Part shown: positions 8,752 to 16,963 of the stretch, in pieces
Layout of the letters: every line of letters begins with the position of its first letter
Numbering within the stretch: position 1 is the first letter of the stretch
Source: Streptomyces caelestis
GTDB lineage: Bacteria > Actinomycetota > Actinomycetes > Streptomycetales > Streptomycetaceae
DNA: 64,000 nt
Direction of reading: 5' to 3'
NCBI RefSeq assembly: GCF_001279005.1
Contig: NZ_LGCN01000001.1
Span: 248,001 to 312,000 of the forward strand
Program-made: the position numbers and the translations under genes
The notes under the pieces: model-generated
Told to the model about the DNA's origin: nothing
What the model saw: the letters and a program-made list of their open reading frames with translations, nothing else
Database searches by the model: none

Positions 8752-8783
8752 AATCTACATACTGAAATGAGAATAAGCAACAT
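8752..8783 (-). promoter_or_regulatory. P1 promoter, copy 2
   Basis: Leftward TTGCTT (8775-8780), 17-nt spacer ending TTTCAGTATG, then TAGATT (8752-8757). It is the start of a six-gene operon running down to the DUF4007 gene at 4697. Confidence 0.75.
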
Positions 8784-8902
8784 CCAGGATGCTCGAGAGT
8801 ACCCACGCCCCCGGATGGTGGGCCGGGGTGCTCACACGCTCACCCGGACCACCATCCGGAGTCTCAGGTGCGCGGCGCAACGGCCGCGGCACTGGGCTCC
8901 CG

Positions 8903-9100
8903 CTACTCGCCCGCGCCGGCAGCATCCCTGCGCGCTCGCCGCTCCTGGGGCTGTCGCCGGGGCATCGTCCCGACGAAGACCAGGAGCGCCGCCAGCGCCA
9001 CCCCGACCGCAACGATCCCGCCGACGAGCTGCCGGGCTCTATCACCCACACGCTGACCAGGGCGACCGCCGCACTCGGCGCGCCCCAGCGAAGCGACCAC
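8903..9100 (-). CDS. Possible small membrane protein
   Basis: A 65-aa frame (GTG start) with one clear hydrophobic segment, GGIVAVGVALAALLVFVGTM, followed by an arginine-rich tail. There is no strong ribosome site, and an overlapping frame is also open, so the call is weak. It is the only gene candidate between the GNAT gene (9239) and P1 copy 2; the rest of 8784-9238 shows nothing clear. Confidence 0.3.
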   Translation of the reverse strand: MVASLGRAECGGRPGQRVGDRARQLVGGIVAVGVALAALLVFVGTMPRRQPQERRARRDAAGAGE

Positions 9101-9238
9101 CGGGCCCAGGGGCGCGGCGCGGGGCCCTGTCTCTCAGCAACTGGCATCAGATTCTCCTTGGTTGTGGATGCAGATCCGTACCTGCATTCGTACGCATGCT
9201 CTAGCCGGGATGAACGTTTCAGCCTGGCCTTCGGCAGT

Positions 9239-9913
9239 TCAGGGCCACAGCCGCTCACCGTCGAAGTAGGTACCTCGGGGCAAGCTCGTGTTGGGGAGAA
9301 TGCCCGAGACGACCGGAGAGGAAAGACCGGGGACATCGACGAGTGCGGTGTACCGGTCCAGAGCCCGGGCGGCCACTCGCGTGTCGCCCCACTGCTGCTG
9401 TACCGGGTTCAGAGGACCGAGGGACACGTTCAGGTCGTCCATGATCGTGAAGCCCAAGCCCTGGTAGTAGCTTTCCAGCTCAGGGAAGCAGTTGAGGGTC
9501 AGCAGTCCGTAGCCGGCGCGCGTGAAACGGCGCACCGAGTGCCGGACAAGTTCGGCTCCGATGCCGCGCCCGCGCTGCTGGGGCAGCACGGCCACTGCCG
9601 TGATGGTCGCGATTCGTTCCGCCAGGCGGTGTGCCAGGACGGGATCGACACCGATGTGGCTGAAGAGCCAGAGCGGGACGCCTCCGATGAGGACGCCGAG
9701 GATCTCGCCTGCATCGCTTAGTGCCACGACCATCAGGTTCCGGAAGTGCGAGAGGGGTCCCTCCTGCGGCAAAGACAGGTTCGGCCGGACGTCCTCGAAG
9801 GCGTCGGGATCGCCGGGGTTCACGTCGGCGAGGAGTCGCATAACGGCGTCCGCGTCGGTGGGCGCCACGTCGCGGAGCGTGATGCCAGGCAGACGGGTAC
9901 GGGCGGTGCCCAT
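9239..9913 (-). CDS. GNAT-family N-acetyltransferase
   Basis: A 224-aa protein. Motif A of the GNAT fold is visible as AVLPQQRGRGIGAELVRHSV (about residues 112-131), with the expected preceding strand (ITAVAV) and a following strand-helix GYGLLTLNCFPELESYYQGLGF that matches motif B. It should transfer an acetyl group from acetyl-CoA to an unidentified amine. The N-terminal half (residues 25-90) is longer than minimal GNATs. A hairpin at 10029-10070 separates it from the upstream gene, so it may have its own promoter. Confidence 0.8.
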   Translation of the reverse strand: MGTARTRLPGITLRDVAPTDADAVMRLLADVNPGDPDAFEDVRPNLSLPQEGPLSHFRNLMVVALSDAGEILGVLIGGVPLWLFSHIGVDPVLAHRLAERIATITAVAVLPQQRGRGIGAELVRHSVRRFTRAGYGLLTLNCFPELESYYQGLGFTIMDDLNVSLGPLNPVQQQWGDTRVAARALDRYTALVDVPGLSSPVVSGILPNTSLPRGTYFDGERLWP

Positions 9914-10028
9914 GATGGCTCCTGGGTGTATGAGACGCGGTGCGTCGCCTCTGGAATGGCGGAAGGGAAGAGCTGTGGAGGAGTTCCAGCGGCGGCCTTG
10001 GCCAGGCTGGATTGCGTTCGGGCTTGGG

Positions 10029-10070
10029 ACCGGGCCGACCGGAGTTGAGACAACTGTCGGGCGGCCCGGT
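10029..10070. terminator. Inverted repeat between the 10087 gene and the GNAT gene
   Basis: ACCGGGCC (10029-10036) pairs with GGCCCGGT (10063-10070), with further pairing of CGAC and GTCG inside. It lies 17 nt past the stop of the leftward gene at 10087. Confidence 0.5.
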
Positions 10071-10086
10071 GTCCTGTGCTGAGGCG

Positions 10087-10635
10087 TCAGTAGATGTGGC
10101 GGCCGTCGGGCACTGTCCGGCCGATCAGGCGCCAGGGCGGACCGTCATTCAGCACGCCCATCGGGCACTGATCGGGTCGGTGCGTCGCCAGGTCGGCCTC
10201 GATAGCCGTGTACCAGTGCTGCGCGAGCGGGCACCGCGTCCCGCGTGCGCACGCGGGACGTTCCGCTGCGAACACGTGGTACACGTCCGATGTAGCGGGG
10301 AGAGAGAGACGGAACCTGGCCGAGAAGCGCTTACCCTTGGCCGACTGGCTCCGACCCCATGTCCAGAACCCGTAGACGAACTGGGTCTGGCCGTCGCGGT
10401 CGAGCCGCCAGCGCAATATAGAGCCGTCGTAACGCGGGTCGTCGGGGGACGATTCGTCAGCGCCCGCGGGCACGGCTCCGGTCATGTCGAGGACGGTCTG
10501 GCTGGTCCCGACGAACGCCTGAGGCACGGCCAGCACCCAGTGGCCAGTGGACCTTACCTGCCACCGGTACGGTCTCCGCCGCATGTACTGCGTTCCCGCC
10601 TTGCGGCGCTTTATGAGCGGCTTGTTCCGCTTCAT
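10087..10635 (-). CDS. Hypothetical protein after P1 copy 3
   Basis: Start taken at 10635 (MKRNKPLIKRRKAG), because the longer frame begins inside the P1 promoter. The 182-aa product has a basic N-terminus, an aromatic-rich middle (YRWQVRSTGHWVLAVPQAFVG; FVYGFWTWGRSQSAKGKRF) and four cysteines in the C-terminal half (PACARGTRCPL, QCPMG). It looks like a small beta-rich nucleic-acid-binding protein, but no family is recognised. Confidence 0.6.
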   Translation of the reverse strand: MKRNKPLIKRRKAGTQYMRRRPYRWQVRSTGHWVLAVPQAFVGTSQTVLDMTGAVPAGADESSPDDPRYDGSILRWRLDRDGQTQFVYGFWTWGRSQSAKGKRFSARFRLSLPATSDVYHVFAAERPACARGTRCPLAQHWYTAIEADLATHRPDQCPMGVLNDGPPWRLIGRTVPDGRHIY

Positions 10636-10732
10636 CTGTATCAGTCCCCGGATGCGCTGAGACGGCGCGACGCCTGGAGCGGCGCTCGTCAAGTGGTTTG
10701 GCGAGGCGGGGCGTTGGCCCGACCTGAGAATG

Positions 10733-10764
10733 ACAGTACACATTGAAATGAGGATACGCAACAC
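10733..10764 (-). promoter_or_regulatory. P1 promoter, copy 3
   Basis: Leftward TTGCGT (10756-10761), 17-nt spacer ending TTTCAATGTG, TACTGT (10733-10738). It sits directly after the stop of the methyltransferase gene at 10765 and drives 10087-10635 with a leader of about 90 nt. Confidence 0.8.
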
Positions 10765-12075
10765 CTAGGCGGTGTCGCCTCCGTCGCGCCGCGCGAGGTC
10801 CGCACCCGCTTGGAACCGGTCCCAGGCCAGCCGGCTGTCGACCGCTTCCTCGATCGCTCTCCAGACCAGCCCTTGCGCGGGGTCCTCTGGAATGTGCGGC
10901 TCCCCGCGGTTGCCCCGGACCACCGTGACCGTGTCGCCGACCGGCGGACGGGCTCGGTGAACGAGGATGCAGGTGGGCGTCCCGTGACCGGGGATGTAGG
11001 CCCCGGAGGTGTCGATGATCCAGCGCGCGTCGAAGCGGGGAAGGAACTCCGTGACGTACCGCCTGCCGAACTCCCGCTTCATGAACGAGTTCGCGGTCAG
11101 CTGCGCCACGAAGCCGTCCGGGACAGCCAGGTGCTCGAGCATCAGCGCGGTAAAGGGCAGAGCCAGTGAGTATTTGCCGGCCGCAACCTGCGGGTACGCG
11201 GCGCGGACCTGGTCGCGGACGACGGGGTCCTTCGGGGTGATGTAAGGCGGGTTGGCTACGCACGCGTGGTACGTGCCAGCGGCCAGCAGGGGCTCGGTGC
11301 GGTCCAGCAGGGAGTCGGCGGCGGTCACGTTGACGGGCCACGACGCCGGGACGCGGTCCAGGCTCACGCCGAGGACGGACGCCGAGCTGGCCAGAAGGCG
11401 GTAGGCGGTCAGCGCCACGGCGTACGCGTCGAGGTCCACGCCCGTCACCGCTGCCAGAGCACGCTCGACTGCCTGCGGCCCGTGCCCAACCGGGGCGGGC
11501 CGGCGGCCGCGGACTGGCGGAACGCGGGTCATGTGGAACGCGGCGACGGCGATGTGCCCGGTCCCGCAGGCGGGGTCGATCATCCGGACGTTGGCCGGCC
11601 CCCACTCCTCCATGGCAGGCTCCAGCGACAGACGCAGCAGGAGTCGGGCGACCCAGGGCGGCGTCTGGCACAGGGCCCGCCCCTTGCGGGCCTCCTCGGA
11701 CAGCAGCTGGTAGGTGTCGCCGAGGGCGTAGCCGTCCACGCGGTGCTCGTCTTCGAGGGCGGGGTGCCGATCCCAGAACTCCTCGATGGCGGCCCAGGCG
11801 GTGGCGTTGAGCGGCTGCTCCCACAGCGGCAGTACGGCCGGATCGGCGAGCGGGGCCAGGGAGGGGTGGCAGTCGGCGAGGCTCTCCAGGGACTTGAGCA
11901 GGCCGTCCGGGCCCGCCGGGCGGTCGTCGGTCGGGGCCAGGCCGTGGTCATGAGCGTGCCGGACGAGGGCCGCAGCATGGGTCCAGAGGGTCGCCGTGCG
12001 CTGCTCGCCAGTGTCGCGCCCGACCGTGGCGGTGACCTTGTCGTAGGCGGCGGGGGGCAGGGTGCGCGTGGTCAT
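10765..12075 (-). CDS. PglX-like N6-adenine DNA methyltransferase
   Basis: A 436-aa protein with a complete catalytic core: CQTPPWVARLLL (about 136-147), DPACGTG (167-173) for AdoMet, and NPPY (275-278) for target adenine. The segment ANSFMKREFGRRYVTEFLPRFD...IDTSGAYIPGHGTPTCILV matches the methylase PglX of BREX systems, which is usually much larger (over 1000 aa). The other BREX components (PglZ, BrxC, BrxL) are absent, so it is a solo methylase. A plausible role is protecting the plasmid from host restriction. It is the last gene of the P1 copy-4 operon. Confidence 0.85.
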   Translation of the reverse strand: MTTRTLPPAAYDKVTATVGRDTGEQRTATLWTHAAALVRHAHDHGLAPTDDRPAGPDGLLKSLESLADCHPSLAPLADPAVLPLWEQPLNATAWAAIEEFWDRHPALEDEHRVDGYALGDTYQLLSEEARKGRALCQTPPWVARLLLRLSLEPAMEEWGPANVRMIDPACGTGHIAVAAFHMTRVPPVRGRRPAPVGHGPQAVERALAAVTGVDLDAYAVALTAYRLLASSASVLGVSLDRVPASWPVNVTAADSLLDRTEPLLAAGTYHACVANPPYITPKDPVVRDQVRAAYPQVAAGKYSLALPFTALMLEHLAVPDGFVAQLTANSFMKREFGRRYVTEFLPRFDARWIIDTSGAYIPGHGTPTCILVHRARPPVGDTVTVVRGNRGEPHIPEDPAQGLVWRAIEEAVDSRLAWDRFQAGADLARRDGGDTA

Positions 12076-12097
12076 CTCTCCTCGCAGGGGCGGTGGT

Positions 12098-13459
12098 CTA
12101 CTGGCCGGCGGTCATCGCGGCCCACACTTTGGCGAAGCCGTCGCGGGCCTTGTCCTGCACGCCAGCCGGGGCGGTCACGTAGAAGTCCTCGACCGTGCCG
12201 TAGACCTTGGGGTCCGGGCGGACGCGAGTGCGGACGCGGTCGATGCCGACGCCGTGGGCCCTCGTGGAGTGCTCAACCGGTCGGTTGAGGGCCGTGGCGG
12301 CGTTGTGCAGGAAGGTGCCGACTTCGGCGCGGCTGCCGGTGCGGACGGTTTTCACCGACCGGTAGACGGTGCCCTTGAAGCTGCTGTCGCGGCACTCCGG
12401 CTTGGCGCAGCGGTTGCCGTGTGCGGTCTTGCACTCGGGTCGACGGCCAGCGGTGTAGGCGCGCTGCAACCGGTAGACCGCCCACGGCTCCTCGTCCAGC
12501 CGAGCGTTGAACCGACCGATCGCCTCGGTGTTCTGGTCGTCGGTGACCCGCCTGAACAGGGTGTCGTCCTTGTAGAGGGACATGTTGTCGTTCAGGGCCA
12601 TCGACAGGTACTCCAGACGCAGCACGCGCGCCGCGAGGCCGGGGTACTTCCGCAGCCGCTTCAGGTGATCCGGCTGAGGTGAGCACACCCCAGAAAACGG
12701 GCATACTGGACAGTATGACTTGGCCATGTCAATCCCGAGGCGGTTCTTCACGTAGCCCTGCACGTCCTGACGAGACCAGCCGAGCCTGAGCAGCGGGTAG
12801 TCCAGGGCGAAGGTCTCGTAGCCCGCCGTCTGGTTGCGCTCGGCCTGGAACTTGTTGGCCTTGACCGCGCGCTTGTGCTCGTCGGCGTTGTAACCGAAGA
12901 GCTTGCCGACGGTCTGCCCGCCCGACCGCTTGAGCTGGAGGCGGTCGATCGGGAAGGCCTTGTGCTTCTGGCTGCATACGTGACCGCCGGCGTACTGGGG
13001 GACCGTGCCGTTCTCCTCCAGCTCGTCCATGAGCGTCCACGGGCCCTTACCGAACACCTTGCCAGGGCTCGTGGTGTCGGAGAGGACCTCGACGCCTGCC
13101 GAGTCCTGACGCCCGGCCCGCGCGACCTGCGTGTACCGGATGCCCTTACTCCGGAGCAGCGGGAGAACGTGGCTCTCGACGTCGGCGATCGTGTCGGGAA
13201 ACTCGAACCCGGTCATCGCCGTCACGATCGAGAAGTCGGAGAAGTCCTCGGCGATCCCGAAGGCGGTTGGATCGTCGATGATCGCCAGGACCAGGGCCGT
13301 CGAGTCGACGCCGAGACCGAAGTTCAGCGACTTGTGCTTCGTCGCGCGGAAGGATTGCAGAGCCTCCGCGGAGGCAACCTCGGCCGGAGCCGCCCCGCCG
13401 GGCGACGTTGTGAGGCTGGCCTCGTCGAGGTCGGGATCGAACAGGGTGAGGGAAGTCAT
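12098..13459 (-). CDS. PAPS-reductase-like PP-loop protein (DndC/SspD-like)
   Basis: Start set at 13459 (MTSLTLFDPD); 453 aa. The PP-loop is FGLGVDST (residues 47-54), in place of the common SGGxDS, followed by TGFEFPDT, the strand that binds the adenine. C162 in CSQKHKAFPIDR and a CPVC-x5-C cluster (C250, C253, C259) could hold a metal or an Fe-S centre. PAPS-reductase-like proteins of this size are common in actinophages; DndC and SspD use this fold in DNA phosphorothioation. Here the partners would be the DUF4007 protein at 4.7 kb and the methylase next door. Biochemical function is uncertain. Confidence 0.75.
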   Translation of the reverse strand: MTSLTLFDPDLDEASLTTSPGGAAPAEVASAEALQSFRATKHKSLNFGLGVDSTALVLAIIDDPTAFGIAEDFSDFSIVTAMTGFEFPDTIADVESHVLPLLRSKGIRYTQVARAGRQDSAGVEVLSDTTSPGKVFGKGPWTLMDELEENGTVPQYAGGHVCSQKHKAFPIDRLQLKRSGGQTVGKLFGYNADEHKRAVKANKFQAERNQTAGYETFALDYPLLRLGWSRQDVQGYVKNRLGIDMAKSYCPVCPFSGVCSPQPDHLKRLRKYPGLAARVLRLEYLSMALNDNMSLYKDDTLFRRVTDDQNTEAIGRFNARLDEEPWAVYRLQRAYTAGRRPECKTAHGNRCAKPECRDSSFKGTVYRSVKTVRTGSRAEVGTFLHNAATALNRPVEHSTRAHGVGIDRVRTRVRPDPKVYGTVEDFYVTAPAGVQDKARDGFAKVWAAMTAGQ

Positions 13460-13526
13460 GGGCGCGTACCTGCGGAGACCAGGGCGGGTGCGGCGGGGAG
13501 GCCGCACCCACCGGGGGAGCGGGGAA

Positions 13527-13985
13527 TCAGGGCTGGGGTTTCGAGGCGCGTGCGGCCTCGACGCCCGCCGGGGTGAGGAAAGGCCGGTGCTTCGGGCCAG
13601 TGCGGCCGTCGTCGCCGTCGGTGGGCTGCGGGGTGCCGGTGGCGTCCCGGTACTCGACGAGGGCGAGGCGGGCGAGGGCGGCGGCGGTGGGCCAGCTGAC
13701 GTTCCGCAGCGCGCCGTCCTCGTCAGCGGAATCGATGGCCGCCAACTGCGATTCGTTCAGGATCGCCCGCCGCCCGGCGCCGGTGATGACGTACGGTCCG
13801 ACGCCGTGCGCCTGCGCCGTCTCCGCTGGCAGCCGGTAGCCGTCGGCGTCGTTGCGGTAGACCAGGCCGTCGTCCAGGTAGGCCTGGAGCGTTGCACGGC
13901 TGCCGTGTGACGTGAGGTGCCCCTGAGGGTGAGCGCACGCGGCCCGGAGGTGCTTGGGCGCCGGCGGATAGGTCTTGACGGTCAT
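13527..13985 (-). CDS. Small protein with a possible winged-helix fold
   Basis: A 152-aa protein whose ATG overlaps the stop of the upstream gene by 4 nt (ATGA at 13982-13985). The layout resembles winged-helix regulators (ALARLALVEYRDA, then FLTPAGVEAARA, a segment like those ending MarR or PadR wings). A second repeat-like region (LQAYLDDGLVYRNDADGYRLPAETAQAHG; YVITGAGRRAIL) suggests two such units. DNA binding is inferred, not shown. Confidence 0.6.
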   Translation of the reverse strand: MTVKTYPPAPKHLRAACAHPQGHLTSHGSRATLQAYLDDGLVYRNDADGYRLPAETAQAHGVGPYVITGAGRRAILNESQLAAIDSADEDGALRNVSWPTAAALARLALVEYRDATGTPQPTDGDDGRTGPKHRPFLTPAGVEAARASKPQP

Positions 13986-14968
13986 CGCGGTCCCTCCAGC
14001 GCGAGAGTCGGCGCCGGGAGTGCGGCTGCCTGCGAATCGATCGCCACCGCCTTGGCTTTGCGTCCGCAGCCGGGGCGTGCGCACCGTTCCGTCGCCCGCG
14101 GGTTGGGCCACCGGCACCTCGGGCAGCTCCACATCAGCCCCGCCGAGACCGCCAGCGAGTAGACCACCGCTTCCTGCTCCGGGTCGGCCGCGTCCAGGAG
14201 CTGCTCCAGCACAGGGGGGTGCGGGGCGTGGTGGTTGCTGTCGTCGAAGACGACGGTGTCGTCGACGACGACGCGCAGCGGCACGGTCCCGTCCGGCCGG
14301 ACGACGTGCTCGGGGTCGGCGCTGTCGGTGTGGACCGAGACCCGCACGACGCCGTCCTTGGCGTCCAGGTAGCCGAAGACGAGTACGCCAGCCACCTCGC
14401 TGCACGACGGTCCGTCGTCGTCGGCGGCGTAGAAGACCGCGCGGCGGTTGAGGGCCTCGGCTGTCACGTCGTCGGGAAAGTGGAAGTTCAGGGGTACTGT
14501 CCGCGAGCGCTGCTGCCGTCTGATCTCCTCGGGATACAGCTCGTAGCCCTGATCGGGCACCGCGTCGCCGTCGGGGCCGTAGTAGAGGTCGATGGCCTCA
14601 GCGTCGTCGGCCGGAGGCTCTTCCGGCACGTCGCCCTGGCCGCCTACGTTGTCCCAGCTGCTGCGCACGTGCGCGGCGAGCTCCGCGAGCGCGGCGCCCT
14701 TCGTGGCGTACGGCTCCGTGGTGTCCTCGTGGCGGGTCCAGATGCGCAGCATCCAGACCTGCTCGCCCGGGCGGGGCCCCAGGAGTGCGGAGGAGGCCGG
14801 GGACCGGCGGCCGGCGGCTTCGGCGACGATCTCGGCGTGAACGCGCTGGGCGAGCTCACGGTAGTGCGGCGGCAGTTCAGCCGCGGACGGTGAGTGGGCC
14901 AGGGTGCCGGCGATGCGCACCAGGCTTTCGATGTCGGAGGGGCGGAAGCGCTCAGCAAGCATGGTCAT
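13982..14968 (-). CDS. Hypothetical protein with a C-terminal zinc ribbon
   Basis: A 328-aa protein; the ATG at 14962 is an alternative start. Residues 1-150 are helical then acidic (DNVGGQGDVPEEPPADDAEAIDLYYG). The middle is beta-rich. Residues 280-305 carry CPRCRWPNPRATERCARPGC, a four-cysteine zinc ribbon of the RanBP type. Its function is unknown. It is coupled to the following gene by a 4-nt overlap. Confidence 0.65.
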   Translation of the reverse strand: MTMLAERFRPSDIESLVRIAGTLAHSPSAAELPPHYRELAQRVHAEIVAEAAGRRSPASSALLGPRPGEQVWMLRIWTRHEDTTEPYATKGAALAELAAHVRSSWDNVGGQGDVPEEPPADDAEAIDLYYGPDGDAVPDQGYELYPEEIRRQQRSRTVPLNFHFPDDVTAEALNRRAVFYAADDDGPSCSEVAGVLVFGYLDAKDGVVRVSVHTDSADPEHVVRPDGTVPLRVVVDDTVVFDDSNHHAPHPPVLEQLLDAADPEQEAVVYSLAVSAGLMWSCPRCRWPNPRATERCARPGCGRKAKAVAIDSQAAALPAPTLALEGPR

Positions 14969-14983
14969 CCTCGTTGGTGCAGC

Positions 14984-15013
14984 GCCCGGCGGGCATGGGC
15001 GGGCCCGCCGGGC
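14984..15013. terminator. Intercistronic hairpin
   Basis: GCCCGGCGGG (14984-14993) pairs with CCCGCCGGGC (15004-15013). It lies in the 60-nt gap between the 15029 and 14968 gene boundaries, inside the P1 copy-4 operon, so it is more likely an attenuator or stabiliser than a full terminator. Confidence 0.4.
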
Positions 15014-15028
15014 ATGGAAGGGGGAGGG

Positions 15029-15634
15029 CTACGCGCCCAGTTCCAGGAGCGCTGTGATCAGGGCAAGGCCGCGCTCGCGCTCGGGGGAGATCCGCACGCG
15101 GCGGATGCGCTTGGGGTCGGAAGGAAGCTGGATGCCCACGGCGGTGCTGTGGGCGTCTCGGCGCAGCTCGTACTGGTCTGCTGAGAGCATCCAGGCGTCC
15201 CAGTCGTCGGCCTTGCGCCCGGCCCGCACCTGGGATTCCGCTGTGGGGGCCGTCGCTGGGCAGGAACAGGCCGGGTCGTCGCACGGGCGGCCCGCCGGGT
15301 GCTGGGCGATGACGCCGCCCGGCCGGTAGGTGGCGCTGGTGCCGTTGAGCATCGGGCACGCCTTCTCCGAATACATCAGGCACGGCGGGTGGAGTCCCGG
15401 TTCTGGCGCGTGCCCGACGCTCACGTCCATTGGACGGACCAGCACGTAGAACCACCGCCCGAGAGGGCTTTCGCAGATCTGGCACAGGCCGTTCTCGAAG
15501 GCCCGGGCTCGCTTGCCCGGGTCGAGGCCGCCGAAGACCGGCAGTCCGTTGTGCTCGAACGAGACGTACGGGACCACCAGACCCCCGTGGGTGGGGCGGT
15601 GCGCGCACGTTGCGGGGATCGCCGGGGCGCTCAC
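15029..15634 (-). CDS. Cysteine-rich hypothetical protein, actinophage type
   Basis: A 201-aa protein with an ordered set of Cys/His residues: CQICESPLGRWFYVLV (about 51-66), then GLHPPCLMYSEKACPML. This layout, a CxxC pair followed by an HPPC and a CP motif, recurs in uncharacterised actinophage and actinomycete proteins and suggests zinc binding. An unusual CDDPACSC cluster follows. Its ATG overlaps the upstream stop (15631-15634). Confidence 0.65.
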   Translation of the reverse strand: MSAPAIPATCAHRPTHGGLVVPYVSFEHNGLPVFGGLDPGKRARAFENGLCQICESPLGRWFYVLVRPMDVSVGHAPEPGLHPPCLMYSEKACPMLNGTSATYRPGGVIAQHPAGRPCDDPACSCPATAPTAESQVRAGRKADDWDAWMLSADQYELRRDAHSTAVGIQLPSDPKRIRRVRISPERERGLALITALLELGA

Positions 15635-15981
15635 TGGGAATCACCGCCGGAGAGCTCCCAGGAGGGGCGGGCGAGTTCGACGAGGAAGGTGTAGGCGGCG
15701 GCGCTGGCTTGGAGCACACGCACGACGGGGAGCTGCCGGTACCGGCTGAGGAACTCGCCGATGGTCAGTGCGGTGTGGTGCGAGTCGTCGGGGTAGGCGC
15801 CGTGTTCGAGGGGGACCAGGCGGTCGCCCTGGTGCTGCGGCCAGGTGTACGCGGCGAGGAGCATGGCCTGGTCCCAGTTGTTGGGGTTGGCGCGGACCTT
15901 GATGAGCTCGGCGCCCGGCACCAGTTCTCTGAGGGTGTCGAGGGGCGGCGTCCGGCGCGGGTGGGGGCTGCTCATACCCAT
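15631..15981 (-). CDS. Hypothetical protein, first gene after P1 copy 4
   Basis: Start at 15981 (MGMSSPHPRR) is preferred because GGGAGA precedes it; the longer frame begins close to the promoter. The 116-aa product has an alpha/beta look (LRELVPGAELIKVRANPNNWDQAMLLAAYTW; TIGEFLSRYRQLPVVRVLQASAAAY). Not recognised. Confidence 0.6.
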   Translation of the reverse strand: MGMSSPHPRRTPPLDTLRELVPGAELIKVRANPNNWDQAMLLAAYTWPQHQGDRLVPLEHGAYPDDSHHTALTIGEFLSRYRQLPVVRVLQASAAAYTFLVELARPSWELSGGDSQ

Positions 15982-16149
15982 GGCGGTCTCCCAGTACGAG
16001 GCGGGCGATTCGGCGGCCCGGGGCGGTGAGATGAGGCTGCGGGATTCGCCGCGCAGCTGTGCGGTGGCCTGGCGGCCGCCCTCATGGCGCCGGCGAGGAC
16101 CGACGTACGGGCTGCGAGGCATAGGACGGCTGATCAACCAGACAACACC

Positions 16150-16181
16150 ATATTACACATTGAAACCTAAATACGCAACAT
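16150..16181 (-). promoter_or_regulatory. P1 promoter, copy 4
   Basis: Leftward TTGCGT (16173-16178), 17-nt spacer ending TTTCAATGTG, TAATAT (16150-16155). It opens the six-gene operon that runs to the methyltransferase at 10765. Confidence 0.8.
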
Positions 16182-16937
16182 GATGGGGTGGGGTGCCCTT
16201 TCATTTCGTTCGGACACGGTGAACCTGGCTGACAGCAGCGCCGCGCAGAGCGCCCGGATTCCGCCCCGCTCCCACAGCTCCTGGGACTCGGGCAGCGAGG
16301 CCGGCCACCACTGCACCGACACTTCTCCGTTCGCCACGTCGACGGCGACTCCGTAACCGTCGTTCTTGCTCCAGTCGGCCATGCGTACGTGCGGTCGCAG
16401 CGTCTCAACTGCACTTTCGTAGAGGCGGATCGCCTCCTCTTTGGCGCTCCGCGCTGCCTGCCGCAGTGCATTCGCCTCTGCTGCGGACACCGGTCGGTAG
16501 ACGGTGCTGGTCTCCTCGTCCTCGGCGAGGAGAACCAGTGCTCCGCCCTGCGCCGCGAGCACGCGGTCACGGCCGGCCTCGGTGATCAGCTCAAGCAGTT
16601 GTTCCGCTGAGACGGTTGTGGCGGGTCCGCTCTCGGGAACGGTGGTAGCTCGGTAGTGCCCGTGCCGCACAAGGTCTATGGCGTGTTTGACGTCCAGCAT
16701 GGCGCGGGCCAGCTCGGTGGCGCCGGGCTGCCCGTTCGCGGCGTAGCGGGTCAGCCGCTGCTGGACTTGGGTCGCTTCGCGCTCGTCGGGTTCGTCGAAC
16801 TGGCTACGGACCACCTCCCGTACGGCAAGATCGATCACTTGCGCCAGGTATCCGGCCCTGAAGGACCTGCGGCGGAGCAGGCGAAGTGCCTGCTGCTTGG
16901 GCGAGTTGGTGCGCACGGCGGCTGAATCCTCGGACAC
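16167..16937 (-). CDS. Hypothetical helical protein, 256 aa
   Basis: Start at the GTG at 16937, which has a strong GAGGAGG site; a GTG at 16967 overlapping the previous stop is the alternative. The protein is mainly helical (YLAQVIDLAVREVVRSQF; AEANALRQAARSAKEEAIRLYESAVETL). Its final 20 residues are encoded across the P1 copy-4 sequence, so promoter and coding sequence overlap. No family recognised. Confidence 0.6.
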   Translation of the reverse strand: MSEDSAAVRTNSPKQQALRLLRRRSFRAGYLAQVIDLAVREVVRSQFDEPDEREATQVQQRLTRYAANGQPGATELARAMLDVKHAIDLVRHGHYRATTVPESGPATTVSAEQLLELITEAGRDRVLAAQGGALVLLAEDEETSTVYRPVSAAEANALRQAARSAKEEAIRLYESAVETLRPHVRMADWSKNDGYGVAVDVANGEVSVQWWPASLPESQELWERGGIRALCAALLSARFTVSERNERAPHPIMLRI

Positions 16938-16963
16938 GAGGGGAGTCCTCCTCGATTCGCCGG

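Noticed and set aside
4597..10764. Shared peptide MCTVIL at the start of the longest frames ending at 3988 and 10087
   Set aside because: It is the translation of the P1 promoter itself. The true starts (4596 and 10635) lie downstream with their own ribosome sites.
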